A stretch of DNA of 64,000 bases from Ilyobacter polytropus DSM 2926 (GCF_000165505.1 NC_014632.1:62001-126000); one strand, 5' to 3'; numbered from the stretch's first letter, positions 26,114 to 34,833 are shown. Notes: a model not told the origin generated them from the sequence alone. Numbers and translations are program-made.

Positions 26114-27375
26114 TTATTTTAGCTTTATTTACGGTATTCTTATTAGGTTTTCCTATAGCGTTTTCTTTAGGGATGGTTTCATTAGGACAGATATTGATAA
26201 ATGACTTTCCAGTATTAGTAGTTATCCAAAGAATGTTTACAGGAGCTGACAGTATAGCACTTACTGCTATTCCACTCTTCATATTATCAGGTGGGTTGAT
26301 GTATAAGGGTGGTATGTCAAAAAGAATAGTTAATTTTGCAGATCTATTGCTAGGCCATTTTCCAAGTGGCCTTGCAATGGTAAGTATTTTAGCGTGTATG
26401 TTCTTTGCGGCTATAACGGGTTCTGCCATAGCTGCAACGGCTGCTATAGGTGGAATTATGATTCCGTTGATGGTTGAGAAGGGCTATGACAAAAAGTTTT
26501 GTACTCCTTTAGTAGCTTGCGGTGGTTCCATAGGACCAATAATTCCTCCAAGTATACCACTTCTTATTTTTGGTGTTATGGCCAATGTGAGTGTAGCAAA
26601 ATTGTTTTTAGGTGGATTTTTACCAGGGCTACTAATGGGAGCGGGGCTGATGGGATATAGCTACGTTGTAGGTAAAAATAGAGGATACATAGGTAGAGAA
26701 ACCAAGGCTCCCTCTAATGAAGTTTTTAAAGCAGCAAAAGATGCACTTCTAGCGTTGTTGATGCCAATTATCATAATTGGGGGTATCATGAGTGGTTTGT
26801 TCACGCCGACTGAATCTGGAACGATAGCTGTTTTTTATGCCCTTGGTGTGGGGATGTTTGTATATAGGGAGTTAACCTTGTCAGATTTATGGGAAGCATT
26901 AAGAGATTGTGCAAAGTCAACTGGACAGGTGCTAGTAGTTGTGGCTTTTGCCTCGTTATTTACTTGGGTGATTACGGTAAATAATATTCCACAAGAGGTA
27001 GGGGCATATTTAAGTGCTGCCATTGGTAATAAATATGTTCTTCTATTGGTTATTAATGTTATCTTACTTATTGCTGGAACATTTATAGATACAACTAGTG
27101 CTGTTGTAATATTTACACCATTATTTTTGCCTTTAGCTAAAAGCTTTGGTATAGACTTAATACACTTCGGTTTGATTATGGCAGTTAACCTAACAATTGG
27201 AATGTGCACTCCTCCCTTAGGTGTATGCTTATTCGTATCAGGATCTGTTGCAAAAGTATCCCTCAAAGAACAATTCAAAGATTTAATGCCTATGTTAGTT
27301 GTGCTTCTCACTGTTTTAATGATAGTGACATATATACCAGAAATTGTACTGATGTTGCCAAACTTCTTGGGATAG
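26110..27375 (+). CDS. TRAP transporter large membrane subunit (DctM)
   Basis: 421-residue sodium-coupled transport subunit with about twelve membrane segments. Family motifs GSAIAATAAIGGIMIPLM, CGGSIGPIIPPSIPLLIFG and GMCTPPLGVCLFVSG are present. Start overlaps dctQ by 4 bp. Completes the transporter of the nitrilase operon. Confidence 0.92.
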   Translation: MIILALFTVFLLGFPIAFSLGMVSLGQILINDFPVLVVIQRMFTGADSIALTAIPLFILSGGLMYKGGMSKRIVNFADLLLGHFPSGLAMVSILACMFFAAITGSAIAATAAIGGIMIPLMVEKGYDKKFCTPLVACGGSIGPIIPPSIPLLIFGVMANVSVAKLFLGGFLPGLLMGAGLMGYSYVVGKNRGYIGRETKAPSNEVFKAAKDALLALLMPIIIIGGIMSGLFTPTESGTIAVFYALGVGMFVYRELTLSDLWEALRDCAKSTGQVLVVVAFASLFTWVITVNNIPQEVGAYLSAAIGNKYVLLLVINVILLIAGTFIDTTSAVVIFTPLFLPLAKSFGIDLIHFGLIMAVNLTIGMCTPPLGVCLFVSGSVAKVSLKEQFKDLMPMLVVLLTVLMIVTYIPEIVLMLPNFLG

Positions 27376-27422
27376 GTTGTGAAACAGTAGATATTTAATA
27401 AGTAAATTCTCTTGGTTATATT

Positions 27423-27467
27423 ACCTCTTTTCTTCAAAAGTGATATAATGTATTGAAGAAAAGAGGT
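27423..27467. promoter_or_regulatory. Inverted repeat around a -10-like element before the GntR gene
   Basis: A perfect 15-bp inverted repeat (ACCTCTTTTCTTCAA and its complement) encloses a 15-base loop containing TATAATG. There is no T-run, so it is a poor terminator. It fits an operator bracketing the promoter of the regulator gene 49 bp downstream. Confidence 0.55.
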
Positions 27468-27515
27468 TAGGTCAGCTGAATCAATATAAAAATTTTAGAA
27501 TTGAGGTATATTAAA

Positions 27516-28166
27516 ATGATAGAAAAGCAATTGGCTTATAAATACAAACTTTATGAAAAAATTAAGGAAGATATAATAACTGGGGTATATTCTCAGGGAG
27601 AAGTTTTAAACGAAAGAAAGTTATCAAAAACAATGGGAATTAGCAGAACTCCTGTTAGAGAGGCTTTACAGTTATTAAGTCACGATGGCTGGGTAGTCAA
27701 TGAAATATATAAAGGAACAGTCGTTAGGACATTTGAAGAAGGTTATGTTCTTAATACTTTGAAAGTAAGAACAGCTTTAGAATTATTAGCAATTGAAGAT
27801 GCTATTTTATATATGAATAATCAAGGTATTGAAGAGATAGATGAGATAATATATAGACAAGAAAAATCTTTAATAGATTACAATCCAACCGAATTTATGA
27901 AATTAGATAGAGAATTTCATGATAAAATATATAGTTTTAGTAAAAATAATGTTTTAATCGATTTGTTGAAAAATTTTAATGATATTATACGTTATTTTGG
28001 GATTCAAGCTCTAACGATACCTGAAAGAAATTTACATACACTAAAAGAACATAAAAATATAGTATCTGAAATGAAAAATAAAAATATAGAGGAAGCAAAA
28101 AAAACAATGGAAACTCACATGCTAATGACAGGAAGCGCAATTTTTGAATATAGTGGAAAAAAATAG
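27516..28166 (+). CDS. GntR-family regulator, FCD subfamily, of the nitrilase operon
   Basis: 216-residue regulator with a winged HTH (GEVLNERKLSKTMGISRTPVREALQLL) and a C-terminal FCD domain carrying the metal-site residues in LDREFHDKIY, LKEHKNI and METHMLM. The ATG at 27516 follows GAGGT by eight bases, so an in-frame TTG at 27501, which overlaps the ribosome site, is rejected. It probably represses the nitrilase/TRAP operon at the phased half-sites near 22918 and its own promoter. Confidence 0.88.
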   Translation: MIEKQLAYKYKLYEKIKEDIITGVYSQGEVLNERKLSKTMGISRTPVREALQLLSHDGWVVNEIYKGTVVRTFEEGYVLNTLKVRTALELLAIEDAILYMNNQGIEEIDEIIYRQEKSLIDYNPTEFMKLDREFHDKIYSFSKNNVLIDLLKNFNDIIRYFGIQALTIPERNLHTLKEHKNIVSEMKNKNIEEAKKTMETHMLMTGSAIFEYSGKK

Positions 28167-28252
28167 ATTGAAGGAATAATTTTAAATAAGAAAGACTCCT
28201 ATTTTACGGGGGATTTTTCTAAAGATACACGTAAATTAAATGTTAAATCCAT

Positions 28253-28278
28253 AGGGGGACCATTTGGAACCCCCTTTT
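28253..28278 (+). terminator. Intrinsic terminator between the GntR gene and korDABC
   Basis: GGGGGACCA pairs with TGGAACCCCC around a short loop, followed by TTTT. It lies 29 bp before the ferredoxin subunit start, so it may also act as a leader hairpin of the kor operon. Confidence 0.6.
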
Positions 28279-28306
28279 AAATTGGTGTTTATATAAGGAG
28301 GCCAGC

Positions 28307-28501
28307 GTGGAAGAAAAAGTACTTGTTGTAAAAAAAGGGTTGTGTAAGGGCTGTGAAATCTGTGTTGAATTCTGTCCAAAGGATATTTTGGACATGAAAG
28401 ATGGAAAAGTCAATGTTAAAAATATCAGTGCATGCATACAGTGTAATATGTGTGGTAAACTATGTCCTGATTATGCTATCGGTATTAGGAGGAATGGATA
28501 A
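28307..28501 (+). CDS. korD: 2-oxoacid:ferredoxin oxidoreductase, delta (ferredoxin) subunit
   Basis: 64-residue 2x[4Fe-4S] ferredoxin. Cluster motifs CKGCEICVEFCP and CIQCNMCGKLCP are complete. The start is GTG (GTGGAAGAA) behind AAGGAGG. Overlaps the alpha subunit gene by 1 bp (TAATG). Passes electrons from the thiamine-diphosphate core to free ferredoxin. Confidence 0.9.
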   Translation: MEEKVLVVKKGLCKGCEICVEFCPKDILDMKDGKVNVKNISACIQCNMCGKLCPDYAIGIRRNG

Positions 28502-29634
28502 TGAGCAAAATTAAGTTTATGCAAGGAAACGAAGCGTGTGTTGAAGGTGCAATCGCTGCTGGAATGAAATTTTTTGCAGGGTATCCTATCACACCGTCAA
28601 CTGAAGTTATGGAAAAATCTGCTGAAATGCTTCCTAAAGTTGAAGGAAAATTTATTCAGATGGAAGATGAGATTGCCGGTATAGCTGCTGCAATCGGTGG
28701 ATCAATTGCAGGATCAAAGTCTATGACTGCAACAAGCGGACCTGGATTCTCACTTAAAATGGAAAACCTAGGATATGCAGTAATCGCCGAGATTCCTTTA
28801 GTTGTAGTAAACGTTCAGAGAAACGGGCCAAGTACAGGTCTTCCTACATCACCATCTCAAGGAGATATGATGCAGGCTAAATGGGGAACTCACGGTGACC
28901 ATCCTGTAATTGCTCTTTCACCATCTACAGTGCAAGAGTGCTATTCTCTTACAGCTAGAGCCTTCAACCTTGCTGAAAAATATAGAATGCCTGTTCTTTT
29001 CATGCTAGATGAGGTTGTTGGACATATGAGAGAAAAAGTGGTTTTAGACACGACTCTTATTGAGGAAATAGTAGACAGAGCGAAGCCTGCAAAAGACGAT
29101 GCTTCTTATCTTCCTTACGGAGTTTCAGGAGACGAACTTGTTCCTAAAATGTCTTCATTTGGAGAGGGACACAGATACCATATCACAGGTCTTGTGCATG
29201 ACGAGACAGGTTTCCCTACAAACAGTACAAAAGTAGCAGATAAGTTAATGACAAGATTAATGGATAAAGTTGAAAAAAATAAAGATGACATTATTCAGTA
29301 TGAAGAGTACATGATGGAAGATGCTGAATATGTTATATTCTCTTATGGAAGTACAGCCAGATCTTCAAAGCAGGCGGTTATGGACCTTAGAGAAAAAGGT
29401 ATAAAAGCAGGACTATTCAGAGCCATTACAATCTGGCCTTTCCCTGAGGATAGAATCAGAGAATTAGCTCAAAAATCAAAAGGAATTCTTGTGGCTGAGA
29501 TGAACCTTGGACAGATGGTACTTGAGGTTGAGCGTATTGCCAACGGAAGCTGTCCTGTAAAATTAATGGGTAAAGGTAACGGAGAGTTCATAAGCCCTGC
29601 TGAAATAGTTGAAAAATTTGGGGAGGTAATGTAA
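28501..29634 (+). CDS. korA: 2-oxoacid:ferredoxin oxidoreductase, alpha subunit
   Basis: 377-residue alpha subunit. MQGNEACVEGAIAAGMKFFAGYPITPSTE and the TATSGPGFSLKMENLGYA segment are diagnostic of the pyrimidine-binding subunit of 2-oxoglutarate/2-oxoacid oxidoreductases. The KorDABC order fits 2-oxoglutarate as substrate (making succinyl-CoA and reduced ferredoxin), although branched or other oxoacids are possible. Confidence 0.9.
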   Translation: MSKIKFMQGNEACVEGAIAAGMKFFAGYPITPSTEVMEKSAEMLPKVEGKFIQMEDEIAGIAAAIGGSIAGSKSMTATSGPGFSLKMENLGYAVIAEIPLVVVNVQRNGPSTGLPTSPSQGDMMQAKWGTHGDHPVIALSPSTVQECYSLTARAFNLAEKYRMPVLFMLDEVVGHMREKVVLDTTLIEEIVDRAKPAKDDASYLPYGVSGDELVPKMSSFGEGHRYHITGLVHDETGFPTNSTKVADKLMTRLMDKVEKNKDDIIQYEEYMMEDAEYVIFSYGSTARSSKQAVMDLREKGIKAGLFRAITIWPFPEDRIRELAQKSKGILVAEMNLGQMVLEVERIANGSCPVKLMGKGNGEFISPAEIVEKFGEVM

Positions 29635-29636
29635 TA

Positions 29637-30461
29637 ATGGATACTTGTAAAAATAAAAGCTATTATAGAGAAGATAAATTACCTCACATCTGGTGTCCTG
29701 GATGTGCTCACGGTATAGTAATGCACGCACTGGTTAACGCCATAGAAAATATAGGTCTAAATAAAGACGACGTATGTGTAGTATCTGGAATAGGATGTTC
29801 ATCTAGAGCTCCTGGATATTTAGATTTCAACACTTTACATACTACTCACGGAAGATCTCTTGCATTTGCTACAGGGATAAAGATGGCAAAACCTGGTATG
29901 AAAGTAATCGCACTAGGAGGAGACGGTGACTTCACTGCAATCGGAGGTAACCACTTAATCCATGCTGCAAGAAGAAACATCGACATCGCAGCAATTATTT
30001 TTAACAACAACATCTACGGAATGACAGGAGGTCAATTCTCTCCTACTACTCCTGTTGGTGATTATGCTACTACGACTCCAACTGGAAATATCGATCCGAA
30101 CTTTGATATAGTAAAGCTTGTAGACGGTGCCGGAGCTAGTTATGTTGCAAGAGGTACTGCATATCACTTTGATGCTCTTGTAAAATTATTTGAAAATGCC
30201 ATCAACCACAAAGGATTCTCTCTTGTAGAGGCTGTAAGTACTTGTCCTACAAGTTACGGAAGAAAAAACAAAGGATTCAAGGGAAATCCTGCAGCTATGC
30301 TTAAGTATATGAGAGACAACACTGTTCCTGTGGCTGCTGTTGCAAAACTTCCAAAGGAAAAAGTAGAAGGAAAGCTTGTTATCGGAGAATTCAAAAATGA
30401 GCAGAGACCTGAATACACAGAAGAATATCAAAAAATCATAGATAAAGTAAGAGGGGTGTAA
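29637..30461 (+). CDS. korB: 2-oxoacid:ferredoxin oxidoreductase, beta subunit
   Basis: 274-residue thiamine-diphosphate-binding subunit. HIWCPGCAHGIV supplies cluster Cys residues and LGGDGDFTAIGGNHLIHAARRN is the thiamine-diphosphate/Mg motif. Two bases after korA. Forms the catalytic core with the alpha subunit. Confidence 0.92.
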   Translation: MDTCKNKSYYREDKLPHIWCPGCAHGIVMHALVNAIENIGLNKDDVCVVSGIGCSSRAPGYLDFNTLHTTHGRSLAFATGIKMAKPGMKVIALGGDGDFTAIGGNHLIHAARRNIDIAAIIFNNNIYGMTGGQFSPTTPVGDYATTTPTGNIDPNFDIVKLVDGAGASYVARGTAYHFDALVKLFENAINHKGFSLVEAVSTCPTSYGRKNKGFKGNPAAMLKYMRDNTVPVAAVAKLPKEKVEGKLVIGEFKNEQRPEYTEEYQKIIDKVRGV

Positions 30462-30464
30462 GAA

Positions 30465-30986
30465 ATGGCAAAGGAAATCAGATTAAGCGGTTCAGGTGGA
30501 CAGGGTCTTATTTTGGCAGGTATCATCCTTGCAGAAGCTGCCTTACATCAGGGTAAAGTAGCTGTTCAGTCACAATCTTACGGTCCTGAGGCAAGAGGAG
30601 GAGCCAGTAAGTCAGAGGTAATCATAAGCGATACTGAGATTCTTTACCCGAAGGTAAATCATTCTGATATATTTCTTTCACTGACTCAGAAATCTTTTGA
30701 TACATATTCAAGTGGAAACAAAGAAAATTGTATCATAGTAATCGATTCAAGTGTTAAGACTCCAGAAGGTTTAAATGTAGTAAAACTTCCTATTCTTGAA
30801 ACAGCTAAGGAAAAAGTAGGAAACTCAATAGTTGCAAACATTGTATCTCTAGGTGCCATACAGGCAGCTACAAATATTGTAGACAGAGATGTTCTAGAAG
30901 AGGCTATCCTTGGAAGAGTTCCGGCCCATGTAAAAGAGCTAAATAAAAAGGCATTCCAGGCTGGTATTGATTTAGTTAATCTATAA
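30465..30986 (+). CDS. korC: 2-oxoacid:ferredoxin oxidoreductase, gamma subunit
   Basis: 173-residue gamma subunit that helps bind coenzyme A. It begins with the family motif IRLSGSGGQGLILAGIILAEAA and contains SYGPEARGGASKSEVIIS. Three bases after korB; last gene of the operon. Confidence 0.92.
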   Translation: MAKEIRLSGSGGQGLILAGIILAEAALHQGKVAVQSQSYGPEARGGASKSEVIISDTEILYPKVNHSDIFLSLTQKSFDTYSSGNKENCIIVIDSSVKTPEGLNVVKLPILETAKEKVGNSIVANIVSLGAIQAATNIVDRDVLEEAILGRVPAHVKELNKKAFQAGIDLVNL

Positions 30987-31020
30987 GGATTTTAGATTTT
31001 AAAGAATCCGAAGATCAACC

Positions 31021-31078
31021 ACTACTAAAGAAGTCTGTTTGAGGGCTTCAAAAATTATATGTAGTTTCTTTTTTTTAT
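31021..31078 (+). terminator. Probable terminator of the korDABC operon
   Basis: ACTAC pairs with GTAGT and GAAGTC with GGCTTC inside it, followed by a T-rich tail of eight T. A two-part stem, weaker than the others in this window. Confidence 0.5.
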
Positions 31079-31146
31079 TAATGGGACTTCAGCTCGAGCT
31101 TATTTTTGTAATTCAAGAAATAATAAAAATAAATATAATACCCAAA

Positions 31147-31222
31147 GATTAGGCACTTTTCGGAGTGCTTTTTTTTATGTTTAAAATCTAGATATTATTA
31201 CAATTAGACCTTGGCTGAAATA
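31147..31222 (+). repeat. Dispersed intergenic repeat with terminator head, copy 2
   Basis: Nearly identical to 22025-22101: the hairpin GCACTTTTCGGAGTGC plus T-run, then TTTAAAATCTAGATATTATT and TTAGACCTTGGCTGAAATAT. It differs by a few substitutions and short indels only. Confidence 0.8.
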
Positions 31223-31238
31223 TATTATGTTATTAAAA

Positions 31239-31267
31239 CAAAAAAGGGCGCCCAAAATGGACGTCCT
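31239..31267 (-). terminator. Terminator of the Rrf2 regulator gene
   Basis: On the minus strand AGGACGTCC pairs with GGGCGCCCT (one mismatch, one wobble), followed by TTTTTTG. Confidence 0.75.
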
Positions 31268-31317
31268 AGTTAATAGTTAGGAATATAATTTAAATTGGGA
31301 AATCTTAAATGAATCTA

Positions 31318-31815
31318 TTAATTTGGAGTGAACCATTTTTTTGTAGCCTCTATTCTTGTTTCAGAAACTTCTTCTTTAACTTTTTCATTTAGCCAGTATA
31401 AAGATTTCTCTCTTAGATATATTCTCATTTGTTCTTCTGCATCTAACATAACATTTTTTATTATACACGGGCAATCTCCTGAATATTTTTCAACTTCTTC
31501 TTCAGTGTTTATAACTGTGCTTTTTAGGATTCCAGCACATTGAAAAAGATTAGAATTGCCTTCTATTGCTTCAATCACATCCCAAAAACTAATATCCTTA
31601 GAATCTCGTGCAAGTTCATATCCACCTTTAACTCCAGGGGTAGATCTTACAATTCCAGATTTTTTAAGTTTAGTGAATACTTTAGAAAGATATGTTTCTG
31701 AAATTCCTTGAAAAGTAGATAATTCCTTAACGGAAATAGCCTTTCCTTCTGGGTGATCAACTAGATATAATAAACAGTGCAATCCATATTCTACTCCAAT
31801 ACTAAACTGCAACAT
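31318..31815 (-). CDS. Rrf2-family transcriptional regulator
   Basis: 165-residue winged-helix regulator of the Rrf2 family (IscR/NsrR relatives). LQFSIGVEYGLHCLLYLVDH and the recognition helix region GISETYLSKVFTKLKKSGIVRSTPGVKGGYEL are typical. Three Cys residues in the expected region (LFQCAGILKS and SGDCPCIIKN) could bind an iron-sulfur cluster, making it a redox, NO or iron sensor. The ATG at 31815 follows AAGGAGG; a longer upstream frame is out of keeping with the family. Divergent from a small flavoprotein gene that it probably controls. Confidence 0.88.
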   Translation of the reverse strand: MLQFSIGVEYGLHCLLYLVDHPEGKAISVKELSTFQGISETYLSKVFTKLKKSGIVRSTPGVKGGYELARDSKDISFWDVIEAIEGNSNLFQCAGILKSTVINTEEEVEKYSGDCPCIIKNVMLDAEEQMRIYLREKSLYWLNEKVKEEVSETRIEATKKWFTPN

Positions 31816-31919
31816 TATCCTCCTTATATAAAATGATTTTTTAAAGCCTAGTTCATTTAATATTTGTTTTTGACCCATATTATAACATATAGATACGTTA
31901 TATAAAATATTAAAAATAA

Positions 31920-31985
31920 TTGACAAGGAATAAAAAGAGTGTTATATTCTAATTATAGATATTGTAGATATATGTTATCTATAAT
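31920..31985 (+). promoter_or_regulatory. Promoter and candidate Rrf2 operator
   Basis: Consensus TTGACA (31920-31925), 17-bp spacer, TATATT (31943-31948), reading towards the flavoprotein gene. Just downstream, ATTATAGATA (31952) and TATCTATAAT (31976) form perfect 10-bp inverted arms over the transcription start, a fitting repressor site. Confidence 0.7.
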
Positions 31986-32013
31986 ATTGTACTGAATTAC
32001 AAGGAGGAAAAAA

Positions 32014-32391
32014 ATGTTGAATGAAAAATTATTAGAAATCTTATCCCATGAGGTAGATAGTGCTGTAACAATTGTTTCTGAAGGGGAAAATGGACCACAT
32101 TTAGTCAATACATGGAATAGTTATATACAAGTAGTTGAAGAAAATAAATTATTGATTCCAGCAGCTGGTTTCATTAAAACTGAGAAGAATTTATTGAAAA
32201 ATAATAAATTGAGACTTTCAATTTGTAATCGTAACGTGGATGGATACAGAGGTCAAGGAACAGGTGTAATAGTAGAAGGGACTGGTGAAATTATAAAATC
32301 AGGAGAATACTTTGATTTTATGAAAGAAAAATTTGACTGGGCAAGGGCTATTTTAGTTGTAAATATTGATGTTGCTAAACAAACTTTTTAA
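32014..32391 (+). CDS. Pyridoxamine 5'-phosphate oxidase-like flavin-binding protein
   Basis: 125-residue split-barrel FMN-binding protein. It starts LNEKLLEILSHEVDSAVTIVSEG, contains the flavin-contacting KTEKNLLKNNKLRLSI segment and a GQGTGVIVEGTGEI turn. The precise reaction is unknown; small proteins of this kind are often flavin reductases or nitrosative-stress proteins. Transcribed from a strong promoter under probable Rrf2 control. A distant relative lies at 34834-35229. Confidence 0.75.
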   Translation: MLNEKLLEILSHEVDSAVTIVSEGENGPHLVNTWNSYIQVVEENKLLIPAAGFIKTEKNLLKNNKLRLSICNRNVDGYRGQGTGVIVEGTGEIIKSGEYFDFMKEKFDWARAILVVNIDVAKQTF

Positions 32392-32430
32392 TTTTACAAG
32401 ACGGCTATTAAAGAATATGTAGGATTGAAA

Positions 32431-32565
32431 ATGAATATAAAAGAAAAGATTATAAAATTATTGAAAGACTCTGATCCACTAAGATCTGGTGAAATAGCTA
32501 AAAAGATAGGAGAAGAAAAAAATGAAGTAGATAAAGCTATAAAAGAATTAAAAAAGAACAAATAA
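32431..32565 (+). CDS. Small winged-helix-like protein, 44 residues
   Basis: Starts at ATG 32431 after a weak TAGGA site, 39 bp downstream of the flavoprotein stop. The sequence MNIKEKIIKLLKDSDPLRSG then EIAKKIGEEKNEVDKAIKEL reads as one helix-turn-helix unit with a Lys-rich end. Similar mini-regulators accompany redox proteins in anaerobes. Probably co-transcribed with the flavoprotein. Confidence 0.6.
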   Translation: MNIKEKIIKLLKDSDPLRSGEIAKKIGEEKNEVDKAIKELKKNK

Positions 32566-32753
32566 TAATTTCTCCAAAAAGATGCTGTTGTTCAGTAAAA
32601 AATTAACAAGACATTCAGTAGTTAAATGGTTATATATTAAAAAGGGTATTTTAAAACCTCAAAAACATACTTGAATACTAAAAAAATTACACTCAAATTT
32701 TGGTTATAATTTAATATGAAAAATAACAATACGAAATATAGTTCCCGGAATGG

Positions 32754-32803
32754 TAAAAGCACTCTTGATAGTGCTTTTTTACATTTTAACCAAGGTTTAA
32801 ATG
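32754..32803 (+). repeat. Terminator and diverged dispersed-repeat copy
   Basis: AAAAGCACT-CTTGAT-AGTGCTTTTTT is an intrinsic terminator. It is followed by ATTTTAACCAAGGTTTAAAT, an imperfect palindrome containing the CCAAGG/CCTTGG core of the dispersed repeat family. Confidence 0.65.
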
Positions 32804-32993
32804 TTATGATTTCAATATGACTTTAAGAAAACTGTCCAACTTATTGTAGCCTATCCAGATCATATTAAAAAAATAGGACTCTAAAGAGTGTAATGCTCTA
32901 AGTTGATTGAAAATATGGTATAATACAGTTAGAAATAATTTTAATAATGATAATGTATAATTAAATTTTATAGAATATTATAGGGGGATTAGG

Positions 32994-33890
32994 ATGGAAA
33001 AAAAAGGATATGGTCTTGCATTTCTAGCAGGAGTTGCATGGGGTACATTGGGAATTATTTCGAATTATTTAGGGCAAACGGGAGTGGGATCTTTTGAAGT
33101 GGCTTTTTTAAGGTTGTTTTTTGCATTTTTATCTATGTTTATTTTTTATTTGATAGCGGATGTAAATAAAATAAAGATAAGAAGGGAAGGTGTAAAACAC
33201 ACTCTTTTAATTGGAATTATAACTCAGGTAACAATGAGTTTAGCAGTGTTTAAGTGTATATCAATGACGTCAACAACAGTTGCAATAATGATGGTATGTC
33301 TAGGGCCGCTTTTTACAGCAATATTATCGATGATATTTTTTAATGAAAAAATAACTTTATTTAAGGGCTTAGCTTTATTTTTAGCATTTTATGGAGCATT
33401 TCTTATGATAACATCGGGAGATTTTTCTGTATTAAAAGCCAACGGAGCTGGAATTTTTGTTGGACTTATATCAGCATTAGCATATGGTTTTTTTCCAATA
33501 TTAAGTAAGAATATTCCTAAAGAATGTAATTTAACAGGTATAATTATGTATAGTTTTTTGGTAGGATCTATTTGTATCTTTCCAATTATAGATACAAAAA
33601 TGATTTTACAGGCCTTGAGTTTTAATATGATATGTTTTTCAATTATATTAGGGATAGTTCCGACAATTCTTTCTTTCAATTTTTATTCTAAAGCAATTAA
33701 ATACACAACACCTACAAAAGCTGGGATAGTTACTCTTGTGGAACTTCCAACAGCTGCTATTATAGGTCATTTTTTCTTGGAAGAATACCTTTTTACTATA
33801 AATGTAGTAGGTATTATTATATTATTAGTCGGTATAATGATCTCTAAAATTGACTTAACTAATAAAAAAATAATACTAGACAAAGTATAA
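32994..33890 (+). CDS. EamA/DMT-family transporter
   Basis: 298-residue membrane protein with ten hydrophobic segments forming two EamA repeats; each repeat shows the family ending (for example GLALFLAFYGAFLMI). KGYGLAFLAGVAWGTLGIIS opens the first. Drug/metabolite transporters of this family export amino acids or other metabolites; the substrate is unknown. Monocistronic, with its own AT-rich leader and a GGGGGATTAGG ribosome site. Confidence 0.85.
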   Translation: MEKKGYGLAFLAGVAWGTLGIISNYLGQTGVGSFEVAFLRLFFAFLSMFIFYLIADVNKIKIRREGVKHTLLIGIITQVTMSLAVFKCISMTSTTVAIMMVCLGPLFTAILSMIFFNEKITLFKGLALFLAFYGAFLMITSGDFSVLKANGAGIFVGLISALAYGFFPILSKNIPKECNLTGIIMYSFLVGSICIFPIIDTKMILQALSFNMICFSIILGIVPTILSFNFYSKAIKYTTPTKAGIVTLVELPTAAIIGHFFLEEYLFTINVVGIIILLVGIMISKIDLTNKKIILDKV

Positions 33891-34018
33891 TAAATTTTGA
33901 TTTACTGAAACTAATTTTTTTATATTTTCACCTTAATTTAAGTTCAAGTTGTCCTTTTGTAAAAAATATGATTTTCATAAAAAATAAAATACTATAGTTT
34001 TTAGAATTCTTTAGAAAT

Positions 34019-34059
34019 AACCAAGGTCTAAGTGTAATGTCTGCACTTAGACCTTGGTT
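34019..34059. repeat. Perfect 16-bp inverted repeat, paired form of the dispersed-repeat end
   Basis: AACCAAGGTCTAAGTG and CACTTAGACCTTGGTT flank a nine-base loop. The right arm plus GAAA matches the TTAGACCTTGGTTGAAA tail of the dispersed repeat. No T-run follows on either strand, so it is not a standard terminator. Confidence 0.8.
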
Positions 34060-34101
34060 GAAACAGAAAAATTAAATAACTAGAGAAAATTATATTTAGA
34101 T

Positions 34102-34800
34102 TTATTTACGACCAATATCTTGCATTCGGGCGATTACCTCTTTGGTAAGTTCACTTGGAACATATTCATCCTCTCTATTAATTAACTTACCTAATTTTAC
34201 ACCGACTTCTTTACCTTTTTTCCAAACATCTTGATTTTCAACATTAATACAGTTGTGTGATCCAGCAGTGGCTTCTTCTCCATGAAGAGCTTTTACAGCA
34301 CTTGTTTCACAAATATCCCCTCTTCCGCAAGTATTACAAGGTAATGAACCTGTGATATCAAGAGCTTCTACATGTTTCATATTTTCAATGATAGATTCTA
34401 CAACTAATGCTCTATGAGCTGTCTTTTGAGCATCTATATCAATAGAAGAAACTATTGAAACTAAAAATTTTCCAGATAAATGACCACCATTATGATGAAG
34501 AGAGAAAAATCTTTCTAAAAGCGCCTTTGTAAAACCATCGATGATTCCATAAGGAGTATAGCTTGCAATTACTATCGAATCAGAGTTTCTAACTTTTTCA
34601 GCAATTTCTAAAAAGTCATCTTTCACAACGCAAGTATTATCTTCTACACAGCCCTTACATGCGATACATGGTTTTATATTGTAGTGACTTAATTTAATAA
34701 ACTCATATTCTTGACCACTATTTTCTAACACTTGTTTTAATAATCTATCGGTGTTACTATTTTTTACTGGACTTCCAGAAAAACCAATTATTTTCCCCAT
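34102..34800 (-). CDS. Flavodoxin-fold NAD(P)H-dependent oxidoreductase with Cys motifs
   Basis: 232-residue multimeric-flavodoxin (iron-sulfur flavoprotein/WrbA-like) reductase. The FMN phosphate loop GFSGSPVKNSNTDRLL is at the N-terminus. CIACKGCVEDNTC at about residues 48-60 resembles the compact cluster motif of iron-sulfur flavoproteins. A second Cys group, LPCNTCGRGDICE, lies near residue 160, which is unusual. It is 33 bp downstream of a flavin-binding protein on the same strand and probably in one operon with it; both point to flavin redox chemistry. Confidence 0.8.
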   Translation of the reverse strand: MGKIIGFSGSPVKNSNTDRLLKQVLENSGQEYEFIKLSHYNIKPCIACKGCVEDNTCVVKDDFLEIAEKVRNSDSIVIASYTPYGIIDGFTKALLERFFSLHHNGGHLSGKFLVSIVSSIDIDAQKTAHRALVVESIIENMKHVEALDITGSLPCNTCGRGDICETSAVKALHGEEATAGSHNCINVENQDVWKKGKEVGVKLGKLINREDEYVPSELTKEVIARMQDIGRK

Positions 34801-34833
34801 TTTAATACTCCCCCTTTTTTATATTAAATTCAT

